From: Cannabis sativa
Taxonomy: Eukaryota > Streptophyta > Magnoliopsida > Rosales > Cannabaceae
Reading direction: 5' to 3'
Length of the DNA stretch: 64,000 nt
Assembly: GCF_029168945.1 (NCBI RefSeq)
Contig: NC_083605.1
Coordinates: 33,121,280-33,185,279 of the forward strand
In this document: positions 13,233 to 26,185 of the stretch, piece by piece
Layout: the number at the start of each line of letters is the position of its first letter
How positions within the stretch are numbered: position 1 is the first letter of the stretch
Notes under the pieces: generated by a model
Database searches by the model: none
What the model saw: only the letters and a program-made list of their open reading frames with translations
Told to the model about the DNA's origin: nothing
Program-made: the position numbers and the translations under genes

Positions 13233-14582
13233 TTAGAAGTGAGCTTCAAATTATTCAAGATTAATTAATTTTTGCTTTTTTTTAATATCTTCCGGTTGTA
13301 ATTAATGGTGTGTGAATTAATACCAATGTTAGAGTAGAATTTGCAAAGAATAATTTGTGGCGAAATCTCCTTATGTTTTACTTTTTATACACTTAACTCT
13401 CTTATCTTTTTTTTGGTGGCAAACCCCTTAAGTTTACTTTTCTTTACAAATTTAAAGCGTCAGTTAAATATCACTATTTAATATCAACTAGATGACACCA
13501 ATGTACAAAGCTAATATAGTAATAATCTAATAAGTATTTGACGATAATATCAGTTGGCACCTCTAACTTGCATAAAAAAGTAAAAATAAGGTGGTTTTAC
13601 CACTTATAAAAAAAATAGTAGGGTCAAGTATATAAAATCAAAATATAAAAAGATTTCGCCGAAAATAACCTGATTTAAAAAATTACAGGCTACCTTACCA
13701 AACTCTTTATCTAATCATCCTTCTTTTATACCATTTTATTATTTTTTATTCATTCATATTTTTATTATTTTATATCTACTAATTTAATCTCTAGTTGTAA
13801 TTTTTCTCTTTGTGGATACGACAAATCCTGTTTACTATTGCGGCTGCTGTGTAATTTATTAGGTGATTAATTTTTAGCGCTATTGTCGGAGAAGTTCTGC
13901 GTTACAGGAGTTTAGTATAGTAATTTAATTATTCTATTTTTAATTTTTCCTAATTAATTTTAAAAAAATTTTAAAAAAAATTATTATGTAGCTATATATA
14001 TTTTTTTAAGTTCTTTCTGTACATATTATATAATTTAATTTATTTATTTTGTCTAATACATTTACACATTACATTTTATTTATCACATTAGCTTTTTTTA
14101 AGTATTGCTACTCATTATATATATAGTTAAGTTTGCATATATATATAAAACACTTCTCGATATTACCTATTAATGAGTAATAAATAAATTTAACTATAAA
14201 TATTAATTTTAAAAATATTAATCCATTAGATTTTAATTTGATGACGAATAATAAAAAAGAAATTTAAATTTTTATGTTTAAATTAACTACTTAATTCAAG
14301 AAAACATAAAAAAATATATTTTTTTACACTATATAAAAAATAAGTTTATATGAAATATATTTAAGTCAAACTTAATATTTTTTATAATTTTTTTTTTTGC
14401 TGATTTTTTTTTTATTATTTTCTTTTCATCAGATGGAACAATCTTAACATATATAATGTAAAAATGAGAGATTTTTTTAATTAAATAGAAAAATTAAGCA
14501 TAAAAATTTAAATTTTTCTAATATATCCATTCATGGGTAATACCCATTAAGAGTGCACCCGTATATATATATTTATATATAT
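13233..14582. other. AT-rich intergenic DNA, no gene seen
   Basis: Very AT-rich, with several TA-repeat tracts and poly-T runs. A block near 13,360-13,680 about 'AATTTGTGGCGAAATCTCC...' ends in an approximately inverted copy ('AGATTTCGCCGAAAATAACC'), hinting at another decayed MITE. No gene is seen. Confidence 0.45.
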
Positions 14583-15424
14583 GGAAGAGGTTTCAATGGT
14601 TACATTTTTATTGTAACCATCATGGTTATATTTTTTTAAACCATTGGATTACTATTAAATGATTGTGATTAATTTGGAAATTAAATAAAAATAAATAATA
14701 AATAACTTGTAACCTGAAAGTAACCTAATAATTTATTTCCTTATAAAACTTTAATAAAGATTAATTATATTTTAAAATTAAAGTAATTATAATTATTAAT
14801 TAATTTTTTGTAATTTATTACTATATAAGGATCTTTTAGCAATTTATTTTTTTGCCCTTAAATTATTTAAAATTTTATAGCAAAATTTTTTATAATTTAA
14901 ATTTTATTATACTTGTAATCTTAATTTTAAATTATTACACTTAATTATTTAATTTTTCTATTTAAATATTTAAAAAATAAAAAGTGAAATAAGTTGAAGA
15001 ATTTTTTAGAAAAAAATGGCTACACTTGTTATCAATTGTAACAAAATAATTAAATAATTAAGTATCATTTAAAAATAATTAATGATTCAAAAATTTATTA
15101 TAAGAAGAGAATTTTAATTTGTGTAAAAAAAAAGTTTAATTTTTGTAAAAAAATAAATTTTCTTGTAAATATTATAATTAAATAGCTTAATTGTTAAAAT
15201 AATTAGAGTAAGGATTTAAATATAAATAAAAAAATTATTTATAAATATTAATTGCTAAAAGAGGTCTTGTTAAATATTTAATTAATTATTTTAAAAAAAT
15301 AGTTAATTATAATTAATTAATTGTAAAAAAGCAATGTTTATCTATTAGTAACCTGCTATTACAGGTCAAAAAAAAAATATAACCATATGGTTATAATAAA
15401 AATGTAACCATTGAATAGTCACCC
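14583..15424. mobile_element. MITE with hairpin-forming ends, copy 1
   Basis: The left end GAGGTTTCAATGGTTAC...GTAACCATCATGGTTA is mirrored at the right end by ATAACCATATGGTTAT...ATGTAACCATTGAATAG, giving inverted termini. Each end contains its own small palindrome (GGTTAC...GTAACC). It is about 840 bp, has no open frame, is AT-rich inside and sits in TATATA tracts, so the target site is probably TA or TA-rich. A second copy of similar length follows directly. Confidence 0.7.
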
Positions 15425-15438
15425 TTATATATATATAT

Positions 15439-16310
15439 GAAGGAGGTTTCAATGGTTACATTAAATATGTAACCATCATGGTTACATTTTTTAGTTATTA
15501 GATTATCATTGAATGGTTGTGATTAATTTGAAAATTAAATAAAAATAAATAATAATTAACTTATAACCTAATAGTCACCTAATAGTTTATTTCCTTTTAA
15601 AACTTTAATGAAGATTTATTATATTTTAAAATTAAACTAATTATAATTATTAATTAATTTTTCATCATTTATTAATAAATAAGGATCTTTTAGTAATTTT
15701 TTTGCCATAAATTATTAAAATTATTACACTTAATTATTTAGTTTTTTTTTATTTAAATATTTTAAAAGTAAAATGTGAAATAGGTTGAATGTAATTTCTA
15801 AAAAAATGGCTAAACTCTTCCATTTTTTTTTTCTTCATAATGAGTCATTTACTTAAAAAATCATACCAGAGTTAAAAAACATAGTCAAGCTCTCCCAGAA
15901 AACGAAGCAACCTCAAACTCGAATAGAAAAACTCATACTTAGTTCTTCTAGTTATAAAAAATAATTTAATATCATTTAAAAATTTATTATATAAGAATAG
16001 AATTCTAATTTGTGTAAAAAGAAGTCTAATTTTTGTAAAAAGAAGTTAAGTTTCATTGTAAATATTATAATTAAATGACTTAACTGTTAAAATAATTATA
16101 GTAGGGATTTATATAAAAAAATTATTTATGATTATTAATTGCTAAAAATGGTCTTGTTATATATTCAATTAATTATTTTAAAAAAATAATTAATTGTAAT
16201 TAGTTGTTTCTGAAAAATAAAGTTTTGTCTATTGGTAAGCTGCTATTATTGGTAAAAAAAATGTAACCATAATGGTTACAACAAAAATGTAATTATTAAG
16301 TAGTCACCCA
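15439..16310. mobile_element. MITE with hairpin-forming ends, copy 2
   Basis: Collinear with copy 1 from GAGGTTTCAATGGTTAC at 15443 to the right end ATGTAACCATAATGGTTAC...TAGTCACCC. It differs by scattered substitutions and a ~100-bp extra block near 15,790-15,960 (containing CATACCAGAG). It shares the intervening TATATATATA tract with copy 1, so the two are direct neighbours in the same orientation. Confidence 0.7.
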
Positions 16311-16422
16311 TATATATATATTTTCTTTTTGTTCAGTTTACTTTAATTAAAATAAAAGTTCATTTATTTAATTAGTTGCATTTTATTTACTATTTTGTCA
16401 ATACCATATTTATAGTTTAGCT

Positions 16423-16424
<2 letters not shown>

Positions 16425-16457
<33 letters not shown>
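16425..16457 (+). repeat. Poly-T tract
   Basis: 33 consecutive T residues, consistent with slippage or the inverted poly-A tail of an old retrotransposed copy. No retrocopy body is recognisable next to it. Confidence 0.85.
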
Positions 16458-16874
16458 CTAGAACTTTAGTTTTTTTTTCTTTAGTATACTTTTGCTTCTG
16501 GAACTAGACTCTCATCTTTTAAATAAGTTTGGCTTTTACCTTAAGAAAAATCATAAAATTTTAATAGTATCAAAAATAATTGTGTAATTGTGAAAGTTAT
16601 AAAAGTTGAGTTATTTTGTTTAGGAAATATTAATTTTAAAGGTTTATGATAGACTATCATCTACACTTTTTTAGTGACCTCGGAGAGTTCTAGTAAAGTG
16701 TGGGAGGAAGTGGTACCTTGACAATTGTTTCAATCGTCTTGAGAATATCTCATGTGTATACCCTTAAATTATTACATAGTTGAACTTTACACTAACTAAA
16801 AAATATGAATGAAGATGATCATCGTCGATTTAAATATTTGTATCCTTTATATCTTATTTCATATACAATGTAAA

Positions 16875-17000
16875 TTATAGTGCTACTGAAGGTACTAGTA
16901 ATTTTATCGAACTAAAATTTAGTGATGGGGAGGAAGCTTTCTAATATTATGCTTTTTACAAGAGTGAGACTTCCAAAAAAAATGAAAGGCTTTGTACAAG
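16875..17000 (+). pseudogene. Possible FAR1/MULE-type N-terminal fragment
   Basis: One frame reads LKFSDGEEAF, then a stop, then YYAFYKSE. This resembles the start of the FAR1-type DNA-binding region (consensus like F.S.EEAY.FY..YA), found in FAR1-family factors and Mutator-derived transposons. It is only about 40 codons with one stop, and the WRKY-like zinc residues are not visible. Chance similarity is a real alternative. Confidence 0.25.
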
Positions 17001-17010
17001 TCTCACCAAC

Positions 17011-17623
17011 CACATCCTTATGATCATACATCATTTGGTGCACATATTTATATCGAAGAGGAAGATTCTTGGTGTAATCACAATAGTTTTGATGAGTATA
17101 TAGTTGGTGCTGCAAAATTTATTGCTATGCTAGTGCATAGAGCTGCAATTTGTAATAAAATTAGTAAAACCAAATATCATCCTCAAAGACTAAATTATAA
17201 ATTCCAATTAATCAATATTTCATTTATATTTGATTAAACAATATTCACAATTTTTAAACAAAGAAAATAAATGTAATTGAAATGGAATTTTAAATAAAAT
17301 AACAATGAGAAAGAAATTAAGATAATTATGATTATTTACTATCTACTCTTTTACTTCCCAATGCATGAACTCAAATCTGCTTCTTCTTATTTAATCCAAG
17401 TTGTAAAACAGTTCATAATCCAGTTAAGATTTACATACTTAATCTAAATAATAACTCCCTATATTTCTATGGTAAAATTAAATCATTAAGAATGCATTAA
17501 ACATAACAACTCCAAAAATTAAGCAAATAACTTACATAATTTCGTTCAAAATTGAATTTGCATCCAAACAATCAAAGCATATCAAATTTTACTTTTTAGA
17601 TTTCAATTTGATTCATGAATAAA
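17011..17623. other. Intergenic DNA, no gene seen
   Basis: AT-rich with no convincing domain; an open frame of about 80 codons at 16992-17237 matches nothing I recognise. The stretch ends at the target site of the solo LTR. Confidence 0.5.
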
Positions 17624-18688
17624 TGTTATACCTGAAATTTGGCTACCACTTTAATGGAGGACACGTGTCAAGTTAAGGAGCATATGGATCGATGCGTGTA
17701 ACGGTAATTACATTTATTGGAATAACTCATTGAATGCGGAAGTGACAGAGTATATTTGCAACTTGTGGACTATAAGGTCCTATTCAAGATAAAGATATAC
17801 AAACTGTTACCTCATGCATTAACGAGAAACCATACGTCATTGGATACACAAGGCGAGACATCAATTTCATTACGCATGGGAAGATGTAAGCGATGCATAA
17901 TGACTAGGAAAACACTTAGCGTATAATATACAAACTAAGTATAACAGTCGGGTGGACTCAAGACCTAATAAGCGAGGCACCTATCTCGCTATAGGAAGGT
18001 GCGCTCCTGTTACTTTCACTAATAAACTTCAGACATCTTTCAGTGAGACTTATAGTCTTGACGAGTCAGAAGCTTACATTCAAATTATGATGACTGCTGA
18101 AGTACTCTTTGTTAGCAAGAACTGCGATTGTAAAAATGAAGTGTTATGCCTTCAAGCGAAGAAGCTACGAAGCGTACATCATCAACCTCAAAAAGATAAG
18201 GGAAAAGCTCCAGCTCGCTATCAAGGTCATTGGTACAGAGTTCCTGTCGAGATATCCCAGAATGTTATGATTTAAAACGTGTTTAATACACAATCATTTT
18301 GATCTAGTAAAAGCGGATTAATCACAGTTGTGTGATATTCAAATAATAACCGTATTTATACTACGTGATATGTAATCAAACCCCATGATTTCAGGGGATA
18401 ATTGTTGTAAAGATTACAGTCAACTCTGTAATTAATCGCCTGACTATGAAATTATAAATAGAGGGAAGTTATAATGAAAAGGGGACAAAAAAATCATAAG
18501 AAAAAAAAGGCCCTGAAAAACCATTAGAAATCTAATAAGATTGACTCGTGGACTATGCAGAATTTTAACTGTAAAACCACGTAAAAAATCCTTTGTGTTC
18601 ATACTTTTTTTTTCTTTACTATCTTTATTTTTTTGTGCAAGTTTATCATTCAGGCTCAAATTTTGGTTAACAAAAATCGACGTTAACA
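17624..18688 (+). mobile_element. Solo LTR (unassigned, probably Ty3/gypsy)
   Basis: It starts TGTTATACCTGAAATTT and ends AAATCGACGTTAACA, with inverted TGTTA/TAACA termini. Flanking pentamers are ATAAA (17619-17623) and ATAAC (18689-18693), a 4/5 match compatible with an aged target duplication. A G-box palindrome GACACGTGTC lies at 17660-17669 and TATAAATA at 18453-18460, about 240 bp before the LTR end. No tRNA-complementary primer site follows, so this is a solo LTR. The 107-codon frame at 17952-18275 lies inside U3 and has no known domain. Confidence 0.65.
18453..18460 (+). promoter_or_regulatory. TATA box of the solo LTR
   Basis: TATAAATA followed by GAGGGAAG, about 790 bp downstream of a G-box at 17660-17669. 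Its position near the 3' third of the LTR fits a U3/R core promoter. Confidence 0.5.
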
Positions 18689-20943
18689 ATAACAATTATA
18701 AATGGTCAGTAAATAATTTTAAAGATAAAATAGATTATAAGGAATTAAATAAGAGATGGAGAAGAAAATAAGTACTGCATTAATCCACAAAAGAGGTTCA
18801 AGAGATTCACATAACAACCCTAAAAGATAATTTAGTTCATACTAATCATTCTAAAGCACAATGATTCAATTACAAACATGAAAAAAGTAAAGATAGATGA
18901 AGAAAATACAAAATGGAATCCTCCAATGGTGTTCTCCACTCTCAGTCGTCCCTCCTTGTTTAGAATTGATCCCCAACTTTGAATAAATTTCAAAAACCTA
19001 GCCTCCAATACTTTTAAGGAAGAAAATAGTTGACTGCCAAAAATAGCCAAGCACCACGACATTACTTCGAGAGTTATGGGACTTTGTTTTTTTTTAATAG
19101 ATACGCCTATATTTTTAATTTCTCAAGCACCACAACTTCCAGGGGAAGGTTGCAACTCTTGGATAGTTTTCAAAAATTGCTCCCTGTAAGAAATGGAGAG
19201 TCGTGACCTTAATTCAAGGGTTGCGACTTTTGAAGCTAAAACTTGAAAATTTGAACTTTTACATCTTCCAGATTGCGCCAAGTTGAGAAATTTAGCCACG
19301 AGGTTCCTTTTTGCAAAATCGATCTTTTAAATACCAAAAACCCCGAGAAACACTATGTTTTCATCAAGAAAATGTGATTCTCTTCTTCAACAAACTAAAA
19401 CTAATATAAAAAACACAAACAAGCGTAAAACCAAATAATAAAACATAAAATTCACTAAAAACAACCTTAAAAATAGGCTCTAAAACTCAAGAAAATAAAC
19501 CTAAAAAATTCTCCCAAAGTTAAGATTTGCTCACCCTCGAGTAAAGATCAAATCAAACTGACAAAAACAACATAACATGAACAAGTTAAGCCACCATTAC
19601 AATCTACACTGCTTTGCCAAAATTCATGAAATCTCAATTGGATCATTAACTAGAATTTTAGTGTAACTATTTTTAAAATTAACCTTAATTCTCAAATTAG
19701 AGAAATTTACAATATAGTTCACAAATGATCTTAATAATTGGACTCCATCTTATATGCTCAACTCAAACCAAATAGCTCCACAAACTAATTTTCAATATAC
19801 TTGCATCATTCGACATTCTCTACTAATGTCAATAACACATGCTTTATCAAAAGGATTTTATTGGGCTATAACTTTGAGCTTAGGTAAAAGTAGTTGAGAA
19901 TGTCATTTAGGCTCGACCATAGCATCAGTATTTACACTTCAAGCTACCCAATTTTCCATTTCAAAATTATCTCAAGCCCCTCTTTTTAAAACAAGATGAG
20001 AGAACTAATTATTAAAAATGCAACATCTCTAAATACACTTTTTTCTATCTCTTTCTTTTATTATTTATATATATATATATTTAGAGATATTATAACTCAA
20101 CTGATTCAACACAATATTTAAATTTTCTTAACTTGTGTTTTACTTTTATTTTCAACATATAAAAATTAAAATACCCAAAATAATTCACACTTATGTTATA
20201 GTTAATGACAAAGAAAGATATTATCTAGGTTATTTCTTTGTTGAAAAATATGTATACAAATAAAAATAATAGTTTATAGTACAAGAAGGGAAAACAACGG
20301 ATAAACATACAAAGGTAGGCTTGAAATGTACAAAATATTCTAATGAAATTGCCTAAATTATTTTTCAAAGCATGTGTCCTTAAGGATTTTTCCTCAAAGG
20401 CCAAATAGTGCAAGTTCTATCCAATTCCAATTTAACATACCTCTAACCCTAGTCAAGCATATAAAATAAAATCCAAAAATTTTACATTTGCAAAAATATA
20501 TTCTTAATTTTCCACAAACATCGCAATTAAACTCCAAAACAGTTAGACTAAGCATATATTTTTAACAAATTCATTTTCACAAGTGACAATGAACTAGCAA
20601 TAGACAAAATTAATAGCTTAACAATTTACTAAAAACAAACACTACAAACAACACAAAATAACAAAAGAAATAAAAAAATTTAAAAGCCCTGTCCAAAACT
20701 TTAGTTGCACATTATCCCCAATGTGATATGAAAGTACAAAGGAAGAGAACTTACTGATGCCACTTTAGTATCGCAGAGCAGGTGGCGGTGGGGCCACTAG
20801 TACAGAGTGTACTACAAAGAATATGGGAAAAACTGTTGAACTAATTCATTCAACTAATCCACTTGAATAAGCTAATCCTCATGTCTAAAATCCATATAAT
20901 TTTTAAAATTGGCATTCATTCCTTGCTGAGCTTAAATCATGTA
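18689..20943. other. Non-coding, probably decayed LTR-retrotransposon sequence
   Basis: No significant open frames. Blocks of moderate complexity (near 18,930-19,330 and 19,500-20,020) resemble untranslated 3' regions of Athila/Ogre-type gypsy elements lying on the minus strand, consistent with the minus-strand fragment at 20944-21360. This assignment is inferred from style and context; no terminus was found. Confidence 0.35.
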
Positions 20944-21360
20944 TTAATTTTGGACAATAAGGTACTGTATGTAAGGATCTAGGCCATTACTCCCACTAGG
21001 CATAGGGGCTACCTTCCCTCTACCTCCAGCTTCTTGATGAGAATCCAATTCTATAGCAACTACTTTGTCTTCTACATGCACATCAATTTTAGTGCGTTTT
21101 GACATTTTAGGACGGGTGGCAGCAGGCAAAGGATGAGGAGTGGGATTAGGAAACTTACTCATATAAATCAGTGTAATGGGGCCTTGGATTTTCCTGGGTG
21201 CATCAAATTTATCTTCAAGGACCCTATTCCTTTGACATAAGTCAATAATGAGCAAGCCATGGCCTAAAACATAAGATTTAGCTAAATGAGATAAATCGAC
21301 AATGCTCTTATGCACCAAGTGCTCCACATATAGATTGATTTGTTTCATGATGCCATACAC
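20944..21360 (-). pseudogene. Fragment of a 'putative plant transposon protein' (Athila/Ogre type)
   Basis: A 138-codon frame reads MYGIMKQINLYVEHLVHKS, then LIIDLCQRNRVLED, then a proline-rich stretch, a basic segment (RPKMSKRTK) and GLDPYIQYLIVQ. The order 'YGI...I...I..S......GH.LLI..LC...GV' resembles the C-terminal half of the plant-transposon-protein domain carried by Athila/Ogre-like gypsy elements and their derivatives. It lacks the domain's N-terminal half, so it is a fragment. Function in that family is not established. Moderately uncertain. Confidence 0.4.
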
Positions 21361-22273
21361 ACAACGAAACCGATCCCGACATATACAAGTATTATTCGTG
21401 TTTTATGCAAGACATGACACATTGAATTTAATGGAAAAAGTCTCAGTTTATCCTCCGTGAATTAAAGACCTTAAAAAGATACATAGTCGAAGAAAGGTAT
21501 CCCCGTGTTGAAGAATCATACAGGGTAGAGAAATATGTGAAAGCTTACTTGCAGCACCATTTTCTTTGCAAGAGCGGGACAAGAAAATGTCTCTCCCAGA
21601 CCCGGAAGGATCTAGTAGAAAGGCTCATTTTGGATGGCTCCCCAAATGCATACTAGAGAAACCTAAGGCAGATACTAAACCTCATGGGTGTTTGTGCATG
21701 TCAAATTTTCTCATGCACCAGGTAATCAAGGTGACGATTATGCTTTTCCTGATAAAATCCAATCTTGTCTCCTGCATCCAAAGATGACAGTGCACGCACC
21801 ACCACTATCCTCATGCCAGACAGATCTTATGAAATACTACCTGGAAAGGAGCAAGCTTTGAATGACATGTGTGTTGCTTTTAAAGGTTCAACCTTTGTGT
21901 GACATGTGTCCAAGTGGTACAAAATAGTCGCCATTATCTAACTGTAGCACGCACGAGCATAACGCTACCCACAAGGCCAAATAGTTAGCTCTACATTGCA
22001 TATATTTTACCCCAATAGTGGAATTTGAGCAGAACTCCTTGGCGTGTCATAAGGAAATCCATATCTATCACTTAGCCTATAACTACCCCTTTATTTCCAT
22101 GCAAATGGGGCAAGCTAAAACACTACTTAAAATCATCCGTGATCTTCTTCTTCTTCTCAGAAAAGAAATTAAGGAAAAAGACTTAGGGCTTCCCGGGAAA
22201 TCATGTAAATTCATCCATATTACCCTTTGAGGCTAATAGAATGACTCATGGACTAAGGTTAATTAAGACATGA
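21361..22273 (+). mobile_element. LTR fragment related to the 17624-18688 solo LTR
   Basis: The last part (near 22,220-22,260) reads TAATAGAATGACTCATGGAC, close to TAATAAGATTGACTCGTGGAC at 18,531-18,551 in the solo LTR. Upstream blocks are of similar composition and length. It would be the U3/R part of a related LTR cut off where element I inserted at 22274. Alignment beyond that short match was only judged by eye. Confidence 0.35.
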
Positions 22274-24002
22274 TGTAACACCCTATTCTACAGGGACGCC
22301 ACATGAGTAATTTTTATAAAATAGTTTAGTACTAATAGATTAATTAATTATTAAAATTTATGAAAATATAAAAAACTTCACCAAAGTAAAACCCTAGAAA
22401 CGGATATTATAACAACACTAAAACCTTCATCCGAGGATCCATGTTATAAAAGTTTTACAAAAAGACTATATTCAATAACAAGTCAAAATACAAAATGAAA
22501 ATACAGAGTAGATACAACCCAAAAAAACTCCTAGAAACTCGACACACAGGCCAGTAGGGTCAATATGTAAATTGCTGGAGAAGACCGTCACCTCATGGCT
22601 ACTTTAACTTTCCCTAGCCAAACATACATCTATCGGTATCCAATACAACTCTACGTATATTGATATTGCTATCGATGTAATCTAACAGGCTTAAAAAACA
22701 TGTATTATTGACATGTAAACACATATTCATATTATTATACGAATCTTAGCTCGATTCCAAATTCAGGTGTGCCAGTCAACCTGAGTAGAACTACTGCTTG
22801 ACAGTTTACAAGCCCCTAAGTCACAATATACGCAAAACTAATTAGCGATACGCTAAACTAATTTTCAGGGACTTAAAATTGGAAACTAAAGGTTTCCCTA
22901 TCAATATCTAGCAAGACAAAGCACTAAGGGTCAAGAAAACACGAGAAAATCATCGAAATGGGGAACCTGCCTGAAAAACAGCAGGCTGTTTTTCTAGGTC
23001 TTGCACTAGGAAAAATGGTAAGCTATTTCTTCAGAAATTGCCTGCCGTTTTTCACTATAGAAAAATAACAAGCCGCCAAATCGAGTTAAAACCACCCCAA
23101 ATCATCCAATAAGCTCCAGAACACCTAAACATGCTATAATGAACCATATCTAAGCAATACAACTCCAAAAAACACAGTAATACAAAAAACATCATGGTTG
23201 AACCAAGTTTGAGTTCTTCAACTCAAACTTGGTCAACACCACAACCAAGCCTCAAATTCACAATCAACATGCATAAACAGCCTTAAAATAACATCAGAAA
23301 CCTATACTAAAGTTCATCCAAGCCCTACAACAACTACAATTAAATTTTGCATGTTGAACCTAAATTCCACTACTAAAACAAAGGAAAAGAGTTCTAGGTT
23401 TTTACCTTGGATCTTATCTCCCAATACCCCTTGAATTACAGCTGCAAGCTACTAAAATTGGTTAAGAAAATTCCTGGTTCTTGATGGTTCTTCTAGGGCC
23501 AAAAGTGGGAAGAGAAAGGAAAGAGATTGAATGTCTTATTTTATCATTTTTCAAACTTAATCTTCTAAGTAAATTCATAATAAACTTAACTTAATTAATC
23601 CAAATATTAGCTAGCTGCTAACACTAGAAGATACCACCTAATTACAAGGTCCAAAATGACTAAAATGCCCCCATACACAAAACTAAAGGGTAAAATAACT
23701 TTAGGGGAAAATGGTCAAAAACTATAATCCCGTCTAATCCTGACATTGCCAATGTCTAAATAGATCGCCCCGCTATTCTAAAAATACTAAACTACACTAA
23801 AGTTACTTTATAGGCCATACGTCGCGTTCCACTATTACCGGGCATAAAAATATGAAAATGCATAGAATTCATATATAATACAAATAGCACACCTAGAATT
23901 CAAATATATTTGTGAAATCGTAAAAATAATAATAAAAGTTTACTAGTTAATTTAGACCCTAACTATCTACTAATTCTCAAATATAACTAAGCGGTCATTA
24001 CA
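22274..24002 (-). repeat. 3' LTR of element I
   Basis: Plus-strand ends are TGTAACACCCTATTC and AAGCGGTCATTACA; on the transcribed strand it begins TGTAATGACCGC and ends GGTGTTACA. The inner border is a C-rich plus-strand tract (ATTATCCCCCCCCATTAAAA, 24003-24022), the complement of a polypurine tract. It is about 1729 bp, roughly twice as long as the surviving 5' LTR. Confidence 0.9.
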
Positions 24003-24059
24003 ATTATCCCCCCCATTAAAAGGATTTCGTCCTCGAAATCGAATCTAAAGAACTCCAGA

Positions 24060-25726
24060 TATTGAGCCCTCATATTGGACTCCAACTCTCATGTGGCTTC
24101 CTCCACCCTGCTATTTCTCCAGAGTACCTTGACCAAAGCTATGGTCTTATTTAGAAGGACTTTATCCTTTCTATCAAGAATCTTGACTGAATGCTCTTCA
24201 TATGATAGATCTGGTTTAAGCTCTAGGGTTTCATAACTAAGAACATGCGTCAGGTTCGAAATGTATTTCCTTAACATAGAAACATGGAATACGTTATGAA
24301 CTACTGATAGTGCTGGAGGCAAGGCTAGACAGTAAGCTACTAGTATAAAGTTTTTAAGAATCTCAAAAAAGGTCCTATAAATCGAGGGCATAACCCTCCC
24401 TTCATCCCGAAACATTTAATCCCCTTCATCTGAGATACTCGTAGGAATACATGATCTCCTACCTGGAACTCTACATTTCTGCATTTTGGATCTGCATAAC
24501 TCTTTTGCCTACTCTGAGAGGCAAGCATTCTAGCCTTGATCTTCTCTATTGCCTCATTAGTCCGCTGTACTGATTCCAGACCTAAGTATTTCCTCTCCCC
24601 AGTTTTATCCCAGTGAATTGGAGATCTGCACTTTCTTGCATACAACATCTCGTATGGAGCCATCTTTATAGTACTCTGATAGCTATTGCTGTATGAAAAT
24701 TCTATTAGTTGTAAATACATACTCCATGAGCCTTGAAAATCTAACACACAGGCTCACAACATATCATCCAGTATCTAAATTATCCCCTTAGATTGACCAT
24801 CTGTATGAGGATGAAAAGCTGTACTAAACTTCAACTTGGTACCCATAGCTTGTTGAAGACTTTCCCAGAACATAGAAGTGAACTTTGGATCTCTATCTAA
24901 TATAATGGACTTCGGAGCCCCGGGTAATCTTACTATTTCTTTAACATATAAGTCTGCATACTGATCCATTGTAAAGGTTGTTTTCACTGGTAGAAAATGT
25001 GCGGACTTGATAAATCGATCCATAATAACCCATATGGAATCAAATATTCCCATGGTTCTAGGTAACCCAACCACAAAATCCATGGTGATATCCTCCCTCT
25101 TCCACTTGGGAAGAGTTAAAGGCTGCAACAACCCTACAGGTCTTTGGTGCTCAGCCTTAATCTACTGGCAAGTTAAACATGAAGATACATATTCCACCAC
25201 GTCCTTCTTCATCCCGCACCACTAATAGAAACGTTTTAAGTCTTTATACATTTTGGTAGTGCCAAGATGTAAAGATTAGGGAGTGGTATGAGCTTCCTCG
25301 AGAATTTCTTTCTTCAATTCTAGACTACTCAGAACACAGACTCAAGTTTTATAAAGTAATAATCCACTATCTGATATTGTAAAGCTCTTAGCTTGACCAG
25401 CTAGAACCTCTTCTTGGGCTTTCAATAATTCTGAATCAGTTATTTGAGTAGCTTTGATTCTGTCTAATAGGTTAAGTTTGCAATGTCAAATTATTATATT
25501 TACCCACGACAAACTCAATACCTAATTTGACCATATCATCTGCCAATTGAGGTGAAATCATAACTAGATTAGATACTTGTCCGGGACCCTTCCTACTTAG
25601 GGCATCAGCCACTAAGTTGGCCTTCCCGAGATGATAAAGGACTTCACAATCATAGTCTTCAACTAACTCCAACCACTGCCTCTGTCTCATGTTTAAATCT
25701 TTCTGAGTAAAGAAATATTTAAGGCT
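24060..25726 (-). pseudogene. Element I pol 3' half: RNase H end, integrase, chromodomain
   Basis: Minus-strand fragments in order: the RNase H C-terminus with [19 protein letters not shown] (25472-25690); the H2C2 zinc region (stop-ridden, 25140-25400); the integrase core (24775-25131) with MDFVVGLPR, SIILDRDPKFTS and HPHTDGQSKG; the integrase C-terminal part (24340-24747) with APYEMLYARKCRSP; and the chromodomain-like tail (24089-24415) with VKILDRKDKVLLNKTIALV. The DDE glutamate is replaced by K (QSKG instead of QSER), a key catalytic loss. Frameshifts separate the blocks. Integrase inserts the cDNA, and the chromodomain tail of this clade is thought to bias it towards heterochromatin. Not functional. 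Confidence 0.88.
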
Positions 25727-26185
25727 TTTATTGTAACACCCTAACTAACATAGGCGTATTACGTGATTTTTAAACATACTGTGCAGCTCGTTGCTAATCA
25801 ACGAGGTTTATGGAAAAACGTGATTAATTAAAATTTTTGCTTTTTAATTAAACTTATAAAATAATATTACAAAAGACTCGGGATCCCGATTATAAAATCA
25901 TTTACAAAAAGATTTAACTGTTTGACTGATACACAAAATAAATGTCGCCTAGCGACCAACTACAAAATCAGCCTCGCTGTCCCGATGATCGTACGCTCCA
26001 GGCCTAACCGCCCCGACATGTACAATCTTCACAAGCTCGCTCACGGTCCATCAGCTTTAGCCTTGCCTTTACCTACACATAAATGTAGAACTATGAGTCG
26101 ACAGACTCAGTAAGAAAAGCATAATAATAATCATACATAAATCCCGGTCATGATCAGACGCCCATACCCCTGATCATAACCCTAA

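Noticed and set aside
16992..17237. 81-codon frame downstream of the possible FAR1 fragment
   Set aside because: It is in a different frame from the FAR1-like words and shows no zinc-binding or transposase motif.
17952..18275. 107-codon plus-strand frame
   Set aside because: It lies in the U3 part of a solo LTR, has no recognisable domain and no supporting start context.
22018..22230. 70-codon plus-strand frame before element I
   Set aside because: No domain, and it lies in an LTR-like fragment. The apparent charged tail is probably chance.
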